DNA from: Granulicatella adiacens
GTDB lineage: Bacteria; Bacillota; Bacilli; Lactobacillales; Aerococcaceae
Reading direction: 5' to 3'
NCBI GenBank assembly: GCA_018364485.1
Contig: JAGZLX010000015.1
Coordinates: 1 to 29,567, forward strand
DNA length: 29,567 bases
Shown here: positions 16,144-23,867 of the stretch, piece by piece
Numbering within the stretch: the stretch's first letter is position 1
How the letters are laid out: every line of letters starts with the position of its first letter
The notes under the pieces: model-generated
The model's database searches: none
Seen by the model: only the letters and a program-made list of their open reading frames with translations
What the model was told of the DNA's origin: nothing
Translations under genes and position numbers: made by a program

Positions 16144-16187
16144 AAACTCTAGTGTGACTCGTGTTGCATTAGAGTTTTTTTATTTTT
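16144..16187 (+). terminator. Terminator after trxB
   Basis: AAACTCTAGTG (16144-16154) pairs with CATTAGAGTTT (16167-16177) with one mismatch, followed by a long T-run. Confidence 0.85.
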
Positions 16188-16268
16188 GAAATGAAAAGAA
16201 CCAAATTTATATAAAATTTTTCATTATCATTACAAATTCATGGGATAAAATACTTTTTATAAAAATTG

Positions 16269-16277
16269 TGATAGAAT
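16269..16277 (+). promoter_or_regulatory. Extended -10 promoter upstream of the lipoprotein gene
   Basis: TGA followed by TAGAAT (16272-16277) forms an extended -10, 28 bases before the ATG. No good -35 is visible in the very A/T-rich stretch before it. Confidence 0.45.
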
Positions 16278-16304
16278 AGATAAAATAAAGAAGGTGGTGA
16301 ATGA

Positions 16305-16739
16305 ATGAATCGCAAAGTCATAAAAGGATTAGGAATTGCAGTTATCGTACTAGCATTGATGGCTTGCTCTCGCAGACCAGAGCAAACAGCCAATAACTCG
16401 GCTCCAGTCGTTCAAATTTCTAAAAATAACGCTGAATCTAGTGAGTCTGCTACAACTCAATCAACAACGGCTGCGCAAGAAACAACAAGCGATACGACAC
16501 GTAATGCGAATAATTTAGCGCGTGAGGCCATTGCAGAAATTGAAAAACGCAAAAATGTCGTTTTAGGTGAGAATTATGAGATTATCATTCAGGCACAAAC
16601 GAATGACTCGGTTGACGTACAAGTACGTCATGTAGAAAATTCGAACACCTCCATTTATGGGTTCTTCCGCTATCATGCCAGTGATAAAAAGTTAGAAGAG
16701 ATGGATAGTACCACTGGGGAATTTAAATCAGTAGAGTAA
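16305..16739 (+). CDS. Small putative lipoprotein of unknown function
   Basis: A 144-residue secreted lipoprotein. The N-terminus has a basic start, a hydrophobic stretch and the lipobox LMAC with Cys21. A Ser/Thr/Ala-rich linker (about residues 40-68) follows, then a compact C-terminal domain of some 75 residues starting NNLAREAIAEIEKRK. I do not recognise the domain. AAGGTGG lies seven bases before the ATG; a second ATG at 16301 is in another frame. ilvE begins 20 bases downstream, so the two may be co-transcribed, but no functional link is apparent. Confidence 0.8.
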   Translation: MNRKVIKGLGIAVIVLALMACSRRPEQTANNSAPVVQISKNNAESSESATTQSTTAAQETTSDTTRNANNLAREAIAEIEKRKNVVLGENYEIIIQAQTNDSVDVQVRHVENSNTSIYGFFRYHASDKKLEEMDSTTGEFKSVE

Positions 16740-16759
16740 TCTCGGAAAGTAGGGTTTAT

Positions 16760-17785
16760 ATGACAAACACAGTAAATTTAGATTGGAATAACTTAGGATT
16801 CGATTACATTAAGACAGACTTACGTTACATCAGCTATTACAAAGATGGCCAGTGGGACGAAGGTGCGTTGATTGAAGATAATGTCTTAAAAGTAGACGAA
16901 GCCGCAACAGCACTTCACTACGGACAACAATGTTTCGAAGGATTAAAAGCATACCGTTGTAAAGATGGTAGCATCAACTTATTCCGTGTCGACCAAAACG
17001 CTGCTCGTATGGCGCGTTCATGCCGTCGATTACTCATGCCTGAATTTCCAGAAGAACGTTTTATTGAAGCCGTGAAAAAAGTGGTAAAAGCAAACGAACA
17101 ATGGTTACCACCTTACGGAACTGGCGGAAGCTTATATATCCGTCCATTCATGATTGGGGTAGGAAATAATGTTGCGGTACGTCCTGCAACAGAATATATT
17201 TTCTCAATCTTCGTAATGCCAGTAGGAGCTTATTTCAAAGGTGGATTAACTCCAACAAACTTCATCGTTTCTGAATACGACCGTGCAGCACACGTAGGTA
17301 CAGGGGCTGCTAAAGTCGGCGGGAACTATGCGGCAAGCTTACTTCCTGGTAAAGAAGCCAAAGAACGTCATTTCAGTGACTGTATTTACCTAGATCCATT
17401 GACACATACAAAAATTGAAGAAGTAGGGGCTGCGAACTTCTTTGGGATTACTAAAGATAATCAATTCATCACACCTTACTCTCCATCTATCTTACCAAGT
17501 ATTACAAAATACTCATTGCTTTGGTTAGCAGAACACCGTTTAGGTATGACTGTTAAAGAAGGCGATGTATATGTAGACCAATTAGATATCTTCGCAGAAG
17601 CAGGAGCTTGTGGTACAGCCGCAGTTATTTCTCCAGTAGGTGGAATTCAAAACGGAGACGACTTCCATGTGTTCTATTCTGAAACAGAAGTTGGTCCTGT
17701 AACACGTCGTTTATACGATGAATTAGTGGGCATCCAATACGGAGATGTAGAGGCTCCAGAAGGTTGGATTCAAAAAGTTTTATAA
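16760..17785 (+). CDS. ilvE: Branched-chain amino acid aminotransferase
   Basis: A PLP enzyme that interconverts leucine, isoleucine and valine with their 2-oxo acids. The 341-residue protein is a fold-type IV aminotransferase with LHYGQQCFEGLKAY near the N-terminus, the catalytic lysine in GTGAAKVGGNYA, and GACGTAAVISPVG in the cofactor region. Its length is typical of the Gram-positive branch. TAGGG lies five bases before the ATG. No other branched-chain biosynthesis gene is present, so it may serve mainly in catabolism or transamination. Confidence 0.95.
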   Translation: MTNTVNLDWNNLGFDYIKTDLRYISYYKDGQWDEGALIEDNVLKVDEAATALHYGQQCFEGLKAYRCKDGSINLFRVDQNAARMARSCRRLLMPEFPEERFIEAVKKVVKANEQWLPPYGTGGSLYIRPFMIGVGNNVAVRPATEYIFSIFVMPVGAYFKGGLTPTNFIVSEYDRAAHVGTGAAKVGGNYAASLLPGKEAKERHFSDCIYLDPLTHTKIEEVGAANFFGITKDNQFITPYSPSILPSITKYSLLWLAEHRLGMTVKEGDVYVDQLDIFAEAGACGTAAVISPVGGIQNGDDFHVFYSETEVGPVTRRLYDELVGIQYGDVEAPEGWIQKVL

Positions 17786-17820
17786 GAATAAATTTTTCAA
17801 AAAATCAGTGGTAATCTGAA

Positions 17821-17849
17821 TTGACAAAGCGAACTGCATTTGTTAATAT
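17821..17849 (+). promoter_or_regulatory. Strong promoter of rpmG
   Basis: A consensus TTGACA (17821-17826), a 17-base spacer and TAATAT (17844-17849) preceded by TGT as extended -10. This is the best promoter in the window, as expected for a ribosomal protein gene. Confidence 0.85.
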
Positions 17850-17905
17850 ATACCAGTATGAAACTCAATGAGTTAATGAAATAAATTGAATGAGAGGTGT
17901 CATCC

Positions 17906-18058
17906 ATGCGTATCAACATTTTATTAGAATGTGCTGAAACAGGTGAACGTTTATACTTAACAAGCAAAAACAAACGTAACAATCCAGAGCGTTTAGAATT
18001 AAAAAAATATTCTCCAAAATTACGTAAACACGTTGTCTTCAAAGAAACTAAAAAATAA
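17906..18058 (+). CDS. rpmG: 50S ribosomal protein L33
   Basis: A 50-codon gene for ribosomal protein L33. The product starts MRINILLECAETGERLYLT and ends in KKYSPKLRKHVVFKETKK, the familiar L33 pattern. It has only one cysteine, so it lacks the two CxxC pairs of zinc-binding L33 and is the zinc-independent (C-minus) form. Many Firmicutes carry both forms, and the C-minus copy often takes over in zinc limitation, but here the promoter looks constitutive. AGAGGTG lies before the ATG, a strong promoter is upstream and a strong terminator follows. Confidence 0.95.
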   Translation: MRINILLECAETGERLYLTSKNKRNNPERLELKKYSPKLRKHVVFKETKK

Positions 18059-18073
18059 TTTTGAGAAATTCGG

Positions 18074-18110
18074 AAGAGTTAGGCTGGTGCCTAACTCTTT
18101 TTTATTTTTA
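18074..18110 (+). terminator. Terminator after rpmG
   Basis: A perfect 11-bp stem AAGAGTTAGGC (18074-18084) and GCCTAACTCTT (18089-18099) around TGGT, followed by a long T-rich run. Confidence 0.92.
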
Positions 18111-18121
18111 ATAAATTAATA

Positions 18122-18325
18122 ATAAGACCGCAGGTCTTATGCGAATCATTTGGATATTCCATAGTCGCTACAATAGCTGTACCGGCGTGAGCCTTAGGTC
18201 TCACCGCCTATCGAGCCTCAAAGCAGTAGTAAGGAATAAATTCCTAACTACTGCTAATTCGCATCGATTACACTCGTTATTGTTGCTACTATGGACCAAA
18301 TGATTCTTCAGACCTGCTTGCATAA
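18122..18325 (+). repeat. Structured palindromic element, copy 1
   Basis: An imperfect palindrome of about 200 bases. Outer pairings: GCAGGTC (18130-18136) with GACCTGC (18311-18317); GAATCATTTGG (18143-18153) with CCAAATGATTC (18296-18306); TCCATAGT (18158-18165) with ACTATGGA (18288-18295); ACAATA (18170-18175) with TATTGT (18278-18283). Inside are two hairpins. One is GGCGTGAGCC against GGTCTCACCGCC (18184-18208). The other is AGCAGTAGT-A-AGGAA (18222-18236) against TTCCT-A-ACTACTGCT (18241-18255). Motifs shared with copy 2 are AATAGCTGTA, ACCGG, GAGCCT, CTCAAAGC (18217-18224) and GCTAATTCGC (18253-18262). A perfect 8-bp inverted repeat (18122-18140) sits at the left edge. It could be a structured RNA, a small non-autonomous mobile element, or both; I know no matching family. 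Confidence 0.8.
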
Positions 18326-18440
18326 AAAGTTAGGGAGTGCTTAACATTTTGAATTTCGCATTTTTTTGTTTCTTTGAGAACGTGTTTAGTAATTTTGTCT
18401 TGGAGGGACGGAAACGAGTTTGCGAGTGCATCGTATGGCT
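18304..18440 (+). repeat. 137-base direct repeat, copy A
   Basis: Begins TTCTTCAGACCTGC and is repeated 170 bases later with roughly four of five bases the same by eye. The best conserved core (about 18362-18399: a T-run, GTTTCTTTGAGAACGTGTTTAG, AATTTTGTCT) differs at one or two positions. The first bases of this copy also form the right arm of palindromic element 1. No reading frame is conserved between the copies. Confidence 0.8.
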
Positions 18441-18473
18441 TGATAATATTGTGGGCCTTTTTGGAATAATTGT

Positions 18474-18611
18474 TTCTTCAGACCTGCGTGTATAAAAAGG
18501 TTAGGTGGTGCCTTATATTCTGAATTGCTAATTTTTTGTTTCTTTGAGAACGTGTTTAGAAATTTTGTCTCGGGGGAACGGAAGCGAGTTTGTGTGTGCT
18601 TCGTACGGGCT
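18474..18611 (+). repeat. 138-base direct repeat, copy B
   Basis: Second copy of the unit described at 18304, with scattered substitutions and single-base indels. The start CAGACCTGC and the core around TTTGAGAACGTGTTTAG are unchanged. Here the start has no left arm to pair with close by, so its palindromic context is not duplicated. Confidence 0.8.
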
Positions 18612-18746
18612 AAAGACAGAATGAGGTGCTACTTAAAATCACGTGCTGTGAAATTTTGTTTTGTAAAATAATAGGAAGTTGTTTATTTATCCAATCTGGT
18701 GAAGAAAGACAGAGCAGCACACTTTTTTACCTTATAAGAATGCAGT

Positions 18747-18932
18747 GAGGCTCGCGAGGTGACATGGGATTCTATAATAGCAGTAATAGGGGATGCGCTA
18801 AAAGCGAATTAGCGGGAGTTAGGAGGTTTTCCTTACTCCCGCTTTGAGTTTTAGAGGTGAGAGACTCAGGCTCGAACCGGTGCCCTATTACAGCTATTAT
18901 GAAAAACCCCCATGTTCCACAAAGCGAGCCTC
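18747..18932 (-). repeat. Structured palindromic element, copy 2 (inverted)
   Basis: A palindrome of about 186 bases. Outer pairings: GAGGCTCGC (18747-18755) with GCGAGCCTC (18924-18932); ACATGGG (18762-18768) with CCCATGT (18909-18915); ATAATAGCAGTAATAGGG (18774-18791) with 18883-18900 (17 of 18 pairs). The inner hairpin is AGCGGGAGT-T-AGGA (18811-18824) against TCCT-T-ACTCCCGCT (18830-18843). Read on the minus strand it shares, in the same order, the copy 1 motifs AATAGCTGTA, ACCGG, GAGCCT, CTCAAAGC and GCTAATTCGC. The hairpin stem differs from copy 1 by paired changes (A-T and T-A to G-C) and keeps the same unpaired position. It ends about 90 bases before the MATE start codon. Confidence 0.8.
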
Positions 18933-18979
18933 CTTCGCTCTTTAAAAGTACAGAAAAGTGGATTTGTTCACTGTATGTG

Positions 18980-19008
18980 TTCACAGCAGTGGGGATATCA
19001 TGTATACT
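18980..19008 (+). promoter_or_regulatory. Promoter of the MATE-ABC efflux operon
   Basis: TTCACA (18980-18985), a 17-base spacer and TATACT (19003-19008) make a good sigma-A promoter. The expected start of transcription (about 19015) would fall on the AGGTGA ribosome site, leaving a leader of only about ten bases, so another promoter upstream may also be used. Confidence 0.6.
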
Positions 19009-19024
19009 AGAACAGGTGATTATT

Positions 19025-20413
19025 TTGGAAAAACAAAATTTTATTACGACGGGGCACATTAATCGTGTGATTTTAACGATTGCGACGCCGTTAATGATTA
19101 ATAATTTAATTCGAACTTTATACAACTTGACGGACGGGTTATATGTGGCGCAACTTTCTGCAGAAGACTTTGCGGCAACCGCGTTTATTTGGCCGTTGAA
19201 CTTCTTATTTATTTCGCTTGGAATGGGGATTAGTGTTGGAGCGACTGCACTCATTGCTCAGTACTTTGGAGCGGGAAAATATAGAGATGCACAGCGTTAT
19301 GCAGGAAATGCGATGATTCTAACGTATTTCTCTGGGTTTGTACTTTCAGTGCTTGGATATTTCCTTGCACCCCTATTCGTGGAATGGATGGGAGCAGAGG
19401 GCACATTCTTGGCAAAATCCGTAGCGTATTTGAAGATTAACTTCATTGGGTTGTTCTTTGATTTCTGCTATTTCGGATATCAGTCCTTGCTAAATGCGCA
19501 GGGAAGAACGCGCACGATTACGATGATTAGTGCGGCGTCTTCGATTTCAAATGTAATCCTCGATCCAATCTTTATTTTTGCGACGATTCCTTTTGTTGGC
19601 CTTACTGGGTTGAACTGGGGAATTGAAGGGGCAGGATGGGCGACCGTGATTGCAAAAGTACTATTATTAGTGCTTGCGATTCGTGCAGTTCGTAAGGAAT
19701 CGGATATTCAAATCTACTTAAGACATGTCAAAATTGACAAAGAAGTGATGAAAGAAATCCTTAAAGTCGCATGGCCATCTGCGTTTGGTTATGGCGGGGC
19801 GGCGTTAGGGTTTACCGTTTTAAATGGACTCATTCAGTCTTATGGAACGTCGGTACTCGCTGCGTACTCGATGGTAAACCGCATCTCGGATTTATTAACG
19901 CAACCACAGATGGGAATCGGTGCGGCGTTAACAGCCATCATCGGACAAAACATGGGAGCAGGGCTTTATGATCGTGCACATGCCATCTTTAGACGAGCGC
20001 TAATATGGGTGCTGATGATTTCAACAGTCGGCTGTATTATCGTCTTCCTATTCCAATCTCCAATTCTTGGGGTCTTTATTAAAGATAGAAGCGATGCCGT
20101 TCTTTGGGCAAATGCCGTTGAGTATTTAAACTACACCGCCTTTATCATTTTCTTCATGGGAATGTTCTCGGCGTACAATGGATTCTTCCAAGGTTGTGGC
20201 GTGACGAAATACTCGATGAATATGTCGGTTGGACGTCTTTGGGTATTACGCTTGCCAATTATTTGGGTGCTTGGAGCTTTCACAGCACTCGGGGCAACCG
20301 GTGTATGGATTGCCATGTTATTATCAAACGCGTTAACGGTTCTTTATGGACATATCATCTATAAGACAAAAGATTGGAGCGCGTTACATTATGCGAAAGG
20401 AGAGCAATCGTGA
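19025..20413 (+). CDS. MATE family efflux transporter
   Basis: A 462-residue multidrug/cation antiporter of the MATE (NorM/DinF) type with about twelve membrane helices. Family signs are PLMINNLIRTLYNLTDGLYVAQL at the N-terminus (a pattern of residues around helix 1-2), GMGISVGATALIAQYFGAG, and QPQMGIGAALTAIIGQNMGAG in the second half. I place the start at TTG 19025, with AGGTGA five bases upstream, giving MEKQNFITTGHINR. The open frame continues back to 18857, but that part translates palindromic element 2 and is not protein. Its TGA overlaps the GTG of the ABC gene. Substrate is unknown. Confidence 0.92.
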   Translation: MEKQNFITTGHINRVILTIATPLMINNLIRTLYNLTDGLYVAQLSAEDFAATAFIWPLNFLFISLGMGISVGATALIAQYFGAGKYRDAQRYAGNAMILTYFSGFVLSVLGYFLAPLFVEWMGAEGTFLAKSVAYLKINFIGLFFDFCYFGYQSLLNAQGRTRTITMISAASSISNVILDPIFIFATIPFVGLTGLNWGIEGAGWATVIAKVLLLVLAIRAVRKESDIQIYLRHVKIDKEVMKEILKVAWPSAFGYGGAALGFTVLNGLIQSYGTSVLAAYSMVNRISDLLTQPQMGIGAALTAIIGQNMGAGLYDRAHAIFRRALIWVLMISTVGCIIVFLFQSPILGVFIKDRSDAVLWANAVEYLNYTAFIIFFMGMFSAYNGFFQGCGVTKYSMNMSVGRLWVLRLPIIWVLGAFTALGATGVWIAMLLSNALTVLYGHIIYKTKDWSALHYAKGEQS

Positions 20414-22122
20414 TTAAAGATTTTATTCATTATTACAAACCGTATAAAAAATTATTCTTACTCGATTTTACCTGTGCGGTGATCGTGGCCATTCTCGAGC
20501 TTGCCTTTCCGGTGATGGTGAGAAGTGTCATTGATAACATCGTACCGTCTCAAAACTTACAACAAATTCTACTCGTGGGGGCAGGGTTACTTGCGCTATA
20601 TGCTTTCTCGACAACTTTGAACTTTATCGTGGTTTACATGGGGCATATTTTAGGGATTAACATCGAAACGGATATGCGTCGTGAGTTATTTGCGAAGGTC
20701 CAAAAACAATCCTTCTCGTTCTTCGACAATATGAAAATCGGGGAATTGATGAGTCGCTTGTCGAGTGACTTATTCGATATTAGCGAGTTGGCGCACCACG
20801 GGCCAGAAGAATTCTTTATTGCCGTGATGACTTTAATCGGTTCGTTTGTGTTGATGTATCAAGTGCATCCAACACTTGCGCTATTGACGATTTTCTTCGT
20901 ACCGATTATTGCGGTCGCGCTGGCAGTATTTAACCGCCGCATGTCTCGTATCAATCGAAACATCTACAAAGGGCTTGCCAACTATACGGCAGGACTTGAA
21001 AATGTATTGAGCGGAATGCGTGTGGTGAAGGCCTTTGCCAACGAAAGCCATGAGCAACAACTCTTCGAAGACCTTATTCAAGAGTATCGCTCGAATAAAA
21101 TTGCGTTCTATCGCACGATGGGGACGAGCAGCAGTTTCAACTATTTATTAATGCGCAGTATTAATCTCTTTAGCTTAATCGTTGGGGCGTACTTCACGGT
21201 CATTGGTGATTTAACGGCTGGAGAATTAGTCGGATATATCTTACTGTCCAATGTGTTCGTGGGGCCAATTAACAAGATGAACTCGATGATTGAACTGTAT
21301 CCAAAAGGGTTCGCAGGTTTCCGTCGTTTCAAAGAATTAATGAATGTCGAAATCGATATTGAAGATGCACCGGATGCGATTCAGGCTCCAACGTTTGAAG
21401 GACGTGTGGAATATAAAAATGTCGGATTCGGATACGAAGAAGATAAGAAGGTGTTGGAACATATCAACTTGACGGTGGAACCAGGGCAAACCGTTGCCTT
21501 TGTTGGACCAAGTGGAGTTGGGAAAACAACGCTCGTGAACTTATTGCCTCGCTTCTATGATTTAAAAGAAGGGGAAATCCTGATTGATGGAACCAACATC
21601 AACCGTTTCACCTTACAATCGCTCCGCCGTCAAATCGGTATCGTGCAACAAGATGTGTTCCTCTTTAATGGAACGATTCGTGAAAATGTATTGTACGGAA
21701 GACTCGATGCGACAGACGAGGAAGTTGACCGTGCAATCGAGCAAGCGAAACTGAAAGAAGTCATTGAAGATTTAGAAGATGGTGTGGATACGCATATCGG
21801 AGAACGCGGTGTGAAATTGTCAGGCGGACAAAAACAACGTCTCTCAATCGCGCGTATTTTCTTGAAGAATCCTTCTATTCTAATCTTGGATGAAGCCACA
21901 AGTGCGCTCGATACGCAAACGGAGAAATTTATTCAACAATCGTTTGACGAGTTAGCAAAAGGCAGAACGACGTTTATTATCGCTCACCGCCTTGCTACGA
22001 TTAAAAATGCAGACCGAATTATTGTTGTGACAGAAGATGGACTGACAGAAGACGGCACGCATGAAGAATTACTCGCACAAAACGGTGCGTATGCGGCTTT
22101 ATACAAAGCACAATTTAAATAG
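20410..22122 (+). CDS. ABC multidrug exporter, fused permease/ATPase half-transporter
   Basis: A 570-residue exporter half with an N-terminal six-helix membrane domain and a C-terminal ATPase domain; it would act as a dimer in the membrane (LmrA/MsbA-like). The ATPase has the Walker A GPSGVGKTT at residues 366-374, Q-loop QQDVF, signature LSGGQKQR at 470-477, Walker B ILILDEATSALD and the switch His in IIAHRLATI. The GTG start at 20410 overlaps the MATE stop (GTGA) and follows AAAGGAG. The two exporters are therefore one operon, so they may protect against related compounds. Substrate is unknown. Confidence 0.93.
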   Translation: MIKDFIHYYKPYKKLFLLDFTCAVIVAILELAFPVMVRSVIDNIVPSQNLQQILLVGAGLLALYAFSTTLNFIVVYMGHILGINIETDMRRELFAKVQKQSFSFFDNMKIGELMSRLSSDLFDISELAHHGPEEFFIAVMTLIGSFVLMYQVHPTLALLTIFFVPIIAVALAVFNRRMSRINRNIYKGLANYTAGLENVLSGMRVVKAFANESHEQQLFEDLIQEYRSNKIAFYRTMGTSSSFNYLLMRSINLFSLIVGAYFTVIGDLTAGELVGYILLSNVFVGPINKMNSMIELYPKGFAGFRRFKELMNVEIDIEDAPDAIQAPTFEGRVEYKNVGFGYEEDKKVLEHINLTVEPGQTVAFVGPSGVGKTTLVNLLPRFYDLKEGEILIDGTNINRFTLQSLRRQIGIVQQDVFLFNGTIRENVLYGRLDATDEEVDRAIEQAKLKEVIEDLEDGVDTHIGERGVKLSGGQKQRLSIARIFLKNPSILILDEATSALDTQTEKFIQQSFDELAKGRTTFIIAHRLATIKNADRIIVVTEDGLTEDGTHEELLAQNGAYAALYKAQFK

Positions 22123-22126
22123 TAGA

Positions 22127-22179
22127 AAAATGCGGAGTTGGAATTCGTTTCTTGCTCCGTATTTCTTTTGGCTTTTTTT
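22127..22179 (+). terminator. Terminator after the ABC exporter gene
   Basis: AAATGCGGAG (22128-22137) pairs with CTCCGTATTT (22155-22164) with one wobble, followed by two T-rich runs. Confidence 0.75.
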
Positions 22180-22205
22180 GAATTTATCGCAAACTATGAT
22201 ACAAT
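22178..22205 (+). promoter_or_regulatory. Promoter of the ABC-F gene
   Basis: TTGAAT (22178-22183), a 16-base spacer and TACAAT (22200-22205) with TGA as extended -10, 29 bases before the ATG. Confidence 0.6.
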
Positions 22206-22234
22206 GACCCAGAGAAAACTTAAGGAGAACGTTG

Positions 22235-23779
22235 ATGAGTATTTTAAATGTAGAAAAATTAACACACGGCTTCGGTGAAAGAGCCATCTTCAATGATGTG
22301 AGCTTCCGTCTATTAAAAGGCGAACATATCGGGCTTGTTGGGGCAAACGGTGAAGGGAAATCAACCTTCATGAATATCGTAACAGGGCAATTACAACCAG
22401 ACGAAGGAAAAATCGAGTGGTCGAAAAATGTGAAGGTTGGATACTTGGACCAACATACCGTTCTTGAACCAGGGATGACGGTTCGCAGCGTCCTTCAAAA
22501 AGCCTTCGACGATTTATTCGTGGCAGAAGCGCGTATCAATGAATTGTATATGGCAATGGGTGACGCAAACGAAGAAGAGATGAACGCGATGCTCGAAGAA
22601 GTGGGCGAGTTGCAAGAGCGATTAGATAGCCACGACTTCTATATTCTTGATGCGAAAATCGATGAAGTAGCGCGTGCATTAGGCGTTGCAGCCTTTGGGA
22701 TGGATAGTGACGTGAGTGAGCTTAGTGGTGGGCAACGTACAAAAGTGTTACTTGCAAAACTATTATTAGAAAAACCAGACATTTTATTACTCGACGAGCC
22801 GACAAACTACTTAGACGCAGAGCATATCGAATGGTTAAAACGCTACTTACAAGAATACGAAAATGCATTTATCCTCATTTCGCATGATATTCCATTCTTA
22901 AACAGCGTCGTGAACTTGATTTACCATATGGACAATCAAGAGTTGAACCGTTATGTTGGGGATTATGATCAGTTCCAAGAAGTGTATGCGATGAAGAAAT
23001 CTCAACTAGAAGCGGCGTATAACCGTCAACAAAAAGAGATTGCGGACTTGAAGGACTTCGTAAACCGGAACAAGGCGCGCGTGGCTACACGTAATATGGC
23101 GATGTCACGTCAGAAGAAACTCGATAAAATGGAAGTCATCGAATTAGCTAGTGAGAAGCCAAAACCAAAATTCGAGTTCAAGACATCTCGTGCGCCTGGT
23201 CGTTATATCTTCCAAGCCGAAGACTTAGTGATTGGATATGACCGTCCATTAACAGGACATGTGAATCTTGAAATGGAACGTGGCCAAAAGATTGCCATCG
23301 TCGGTGCGAATGGTATCGGGAAAACGACTCTATTGAAGAGTTTACTAGGCATTATTAAGCCGTTGAACGGAAAAGTAACGCGCGGAGACTATATCGACCT
23401 TGGATATTTCGAACAAGAAACACCAAAAGGCAATCGTAAGACAGCCCTAGAAGAAATCTGGGATATCTTCCCATCGATGACACAACCAGAAGTACGTGCA
23501 GCGCTCGCTCGTTGCGGTTTAACAAGTAAACACATCGAGAGTCAAGTGCAAGTGCTAAGTGGGGGAGAGCAAGCAAAGGTGCGCTTCTGTAAGTTGATGA
23601 ACGAAGAATCAAACGTGCTCGTACTCGACGAACCAACGAACCACTTGGACGTAGATGCCAAAGATGAGCTAAAACGTGCATTACAAGAATATAAAGGAAG
23701 TATATTAATGGTGTGCCACGAGCCTGAATTTTACGAAGGATTAGTGACAGACATTTGGGATTTCTCAAAATTCGCATAA
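22235..23779 (+). CDS. ABC-F family ATP-binding protein (YkpA/YbiT-like)
   Basis: A soluble twin-ATPase protein of the ABC-F class, which acts on ribosomes rather than in transport. The 514-residue product has two nucleotide domains: Walker A GANGEGKST at residues 36-44 and GANGIGKTT at 357-365, signatures LSGGQRTK and LSGGEQAK, and Walker B segments ending in DEPTNYLD and DEPTNHLD. The linker between them is charged and helical (MKKSQLEAAYNRQQKEIADLK), as expected of the P-site tRNA interaction motif. There are no membrane segments. The overall pattern resembles YkpA/YbiT housekeeping members more than antibiotic-resistance ones, but this is by eye. AAGGAG stands seven bases before the ATG. 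Confidence 0.92.
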   Translation: MSILNVEKLTHGFGERAIFNDVSFRLLKGEHIGLVGANGEGKSTFMNIVTGQLQPDEGKIEWSKNVKVGYLDQHTVLEPGMTVRSVLQKAFDDLFVAEARINELYMAMGDANEEEMNAMLEEVGELQERLDSHDFYILDAKIDEVARALGVAAFGMDSDVSELSGGQRTKVLLAKLLLEKPDILLLDEPTNYLDAEHIEWLKRYLQEYENAFILISHDIPFLNSVVNLIYHMDNQELNRYVGDYDQFQEVYAMKKSQLEAAYNRQQKEIADLKDFVNRNKARVATRNMAMSRQKKLDKMEVIELASEKPKPKFEFKTSRAPGRYIFQAEDLVIGYDRPLTGHVNLEMERGQKIAIVGANGIGKTTLLKSLLGIIKPLNGKVTRGDYIDLGYFEQETPKGNRKTALEEIWDIFPSMTQPEVRAALARCGLTSKHIESQVQVLSGGEQAKVRFCKLMNEESNVLVLDEPTNHLDVDAKDELKRALQEYKGSILMVCHEPEFYEGLVTDIWDFSKFA

Positions 23780-23827
23780 AAATTAAAATCTTCACTTTTA
23801 GGGAAGAAAGTTGATACAACCGTTTTC

Positions 23828-23867
23828 AAAACAGTGCTCAAAGATACTTTGAGCACTGTTTTTTTGT
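23828..23867 (+). terminator. Terminator after the ABC-F gene
   Basis: CAGTGCTCAAAG (23832-23843) pairs perfectly with CTTTGAGCACTG (23847-23858). The stem is extended by an A-run and a T-run on either side, with an ATA loop and a long T-tail. Confidence 0.93.

Larger units (their letters stand above)
18104..19024. other. Gene-free region with structured repeats
   Basis: About 920 bases lie between the rpmG terminator and the MATE start codon, with no credible protein gene. They hold two large palindromic elements of one family in opposite orientation (18122-18325 and 18747-18932), two 137-base direct repeats between them (18304-18440 and 18474-18611), an unassigned stretch 18612-18746, and the MATE promoter. 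A degenerate third partial copy of the direct repeat may exist at about 18626-18664. Reading frames that cross this region are shadows of the repeats. Confidence 0.85.

Noticed and set aside
18122..18325. 6S RNA, suggested by the long rod-like palindrome of about 200 bases
   Set aside because: The interior holds two separate hairpins rather than one open bubble, a second diverged copy exists nearby on the other strand, and no promoter-like bubble sequence is seen.
18851..18885. tRNA-like T-arm (GGTTCGAGCC on the minus strand) in palindromic element 2
   Set aside because: Only three of five T-stem pairs form, and there is no acceptor stem, D-arm or anticodon arm. The segment aligns instead with copy 1 of the element.
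18857..19024. N-terminal extension of the MATE frame starting at ATG 18857
   Set aside because: The added 56 residues translate the palindrome and promoter and have no membrane-transporter pattern. TTG 19025 has a proper ribosome site and gives a normal family length.
18772..19254. A 160-codon minus-strand frame across palindromic element 2 and the start of the MATE gene
   Set aside because: It translates the palindrome and the antisense of a clear MATE sequence, has no ribosome site and resembles no known protein.
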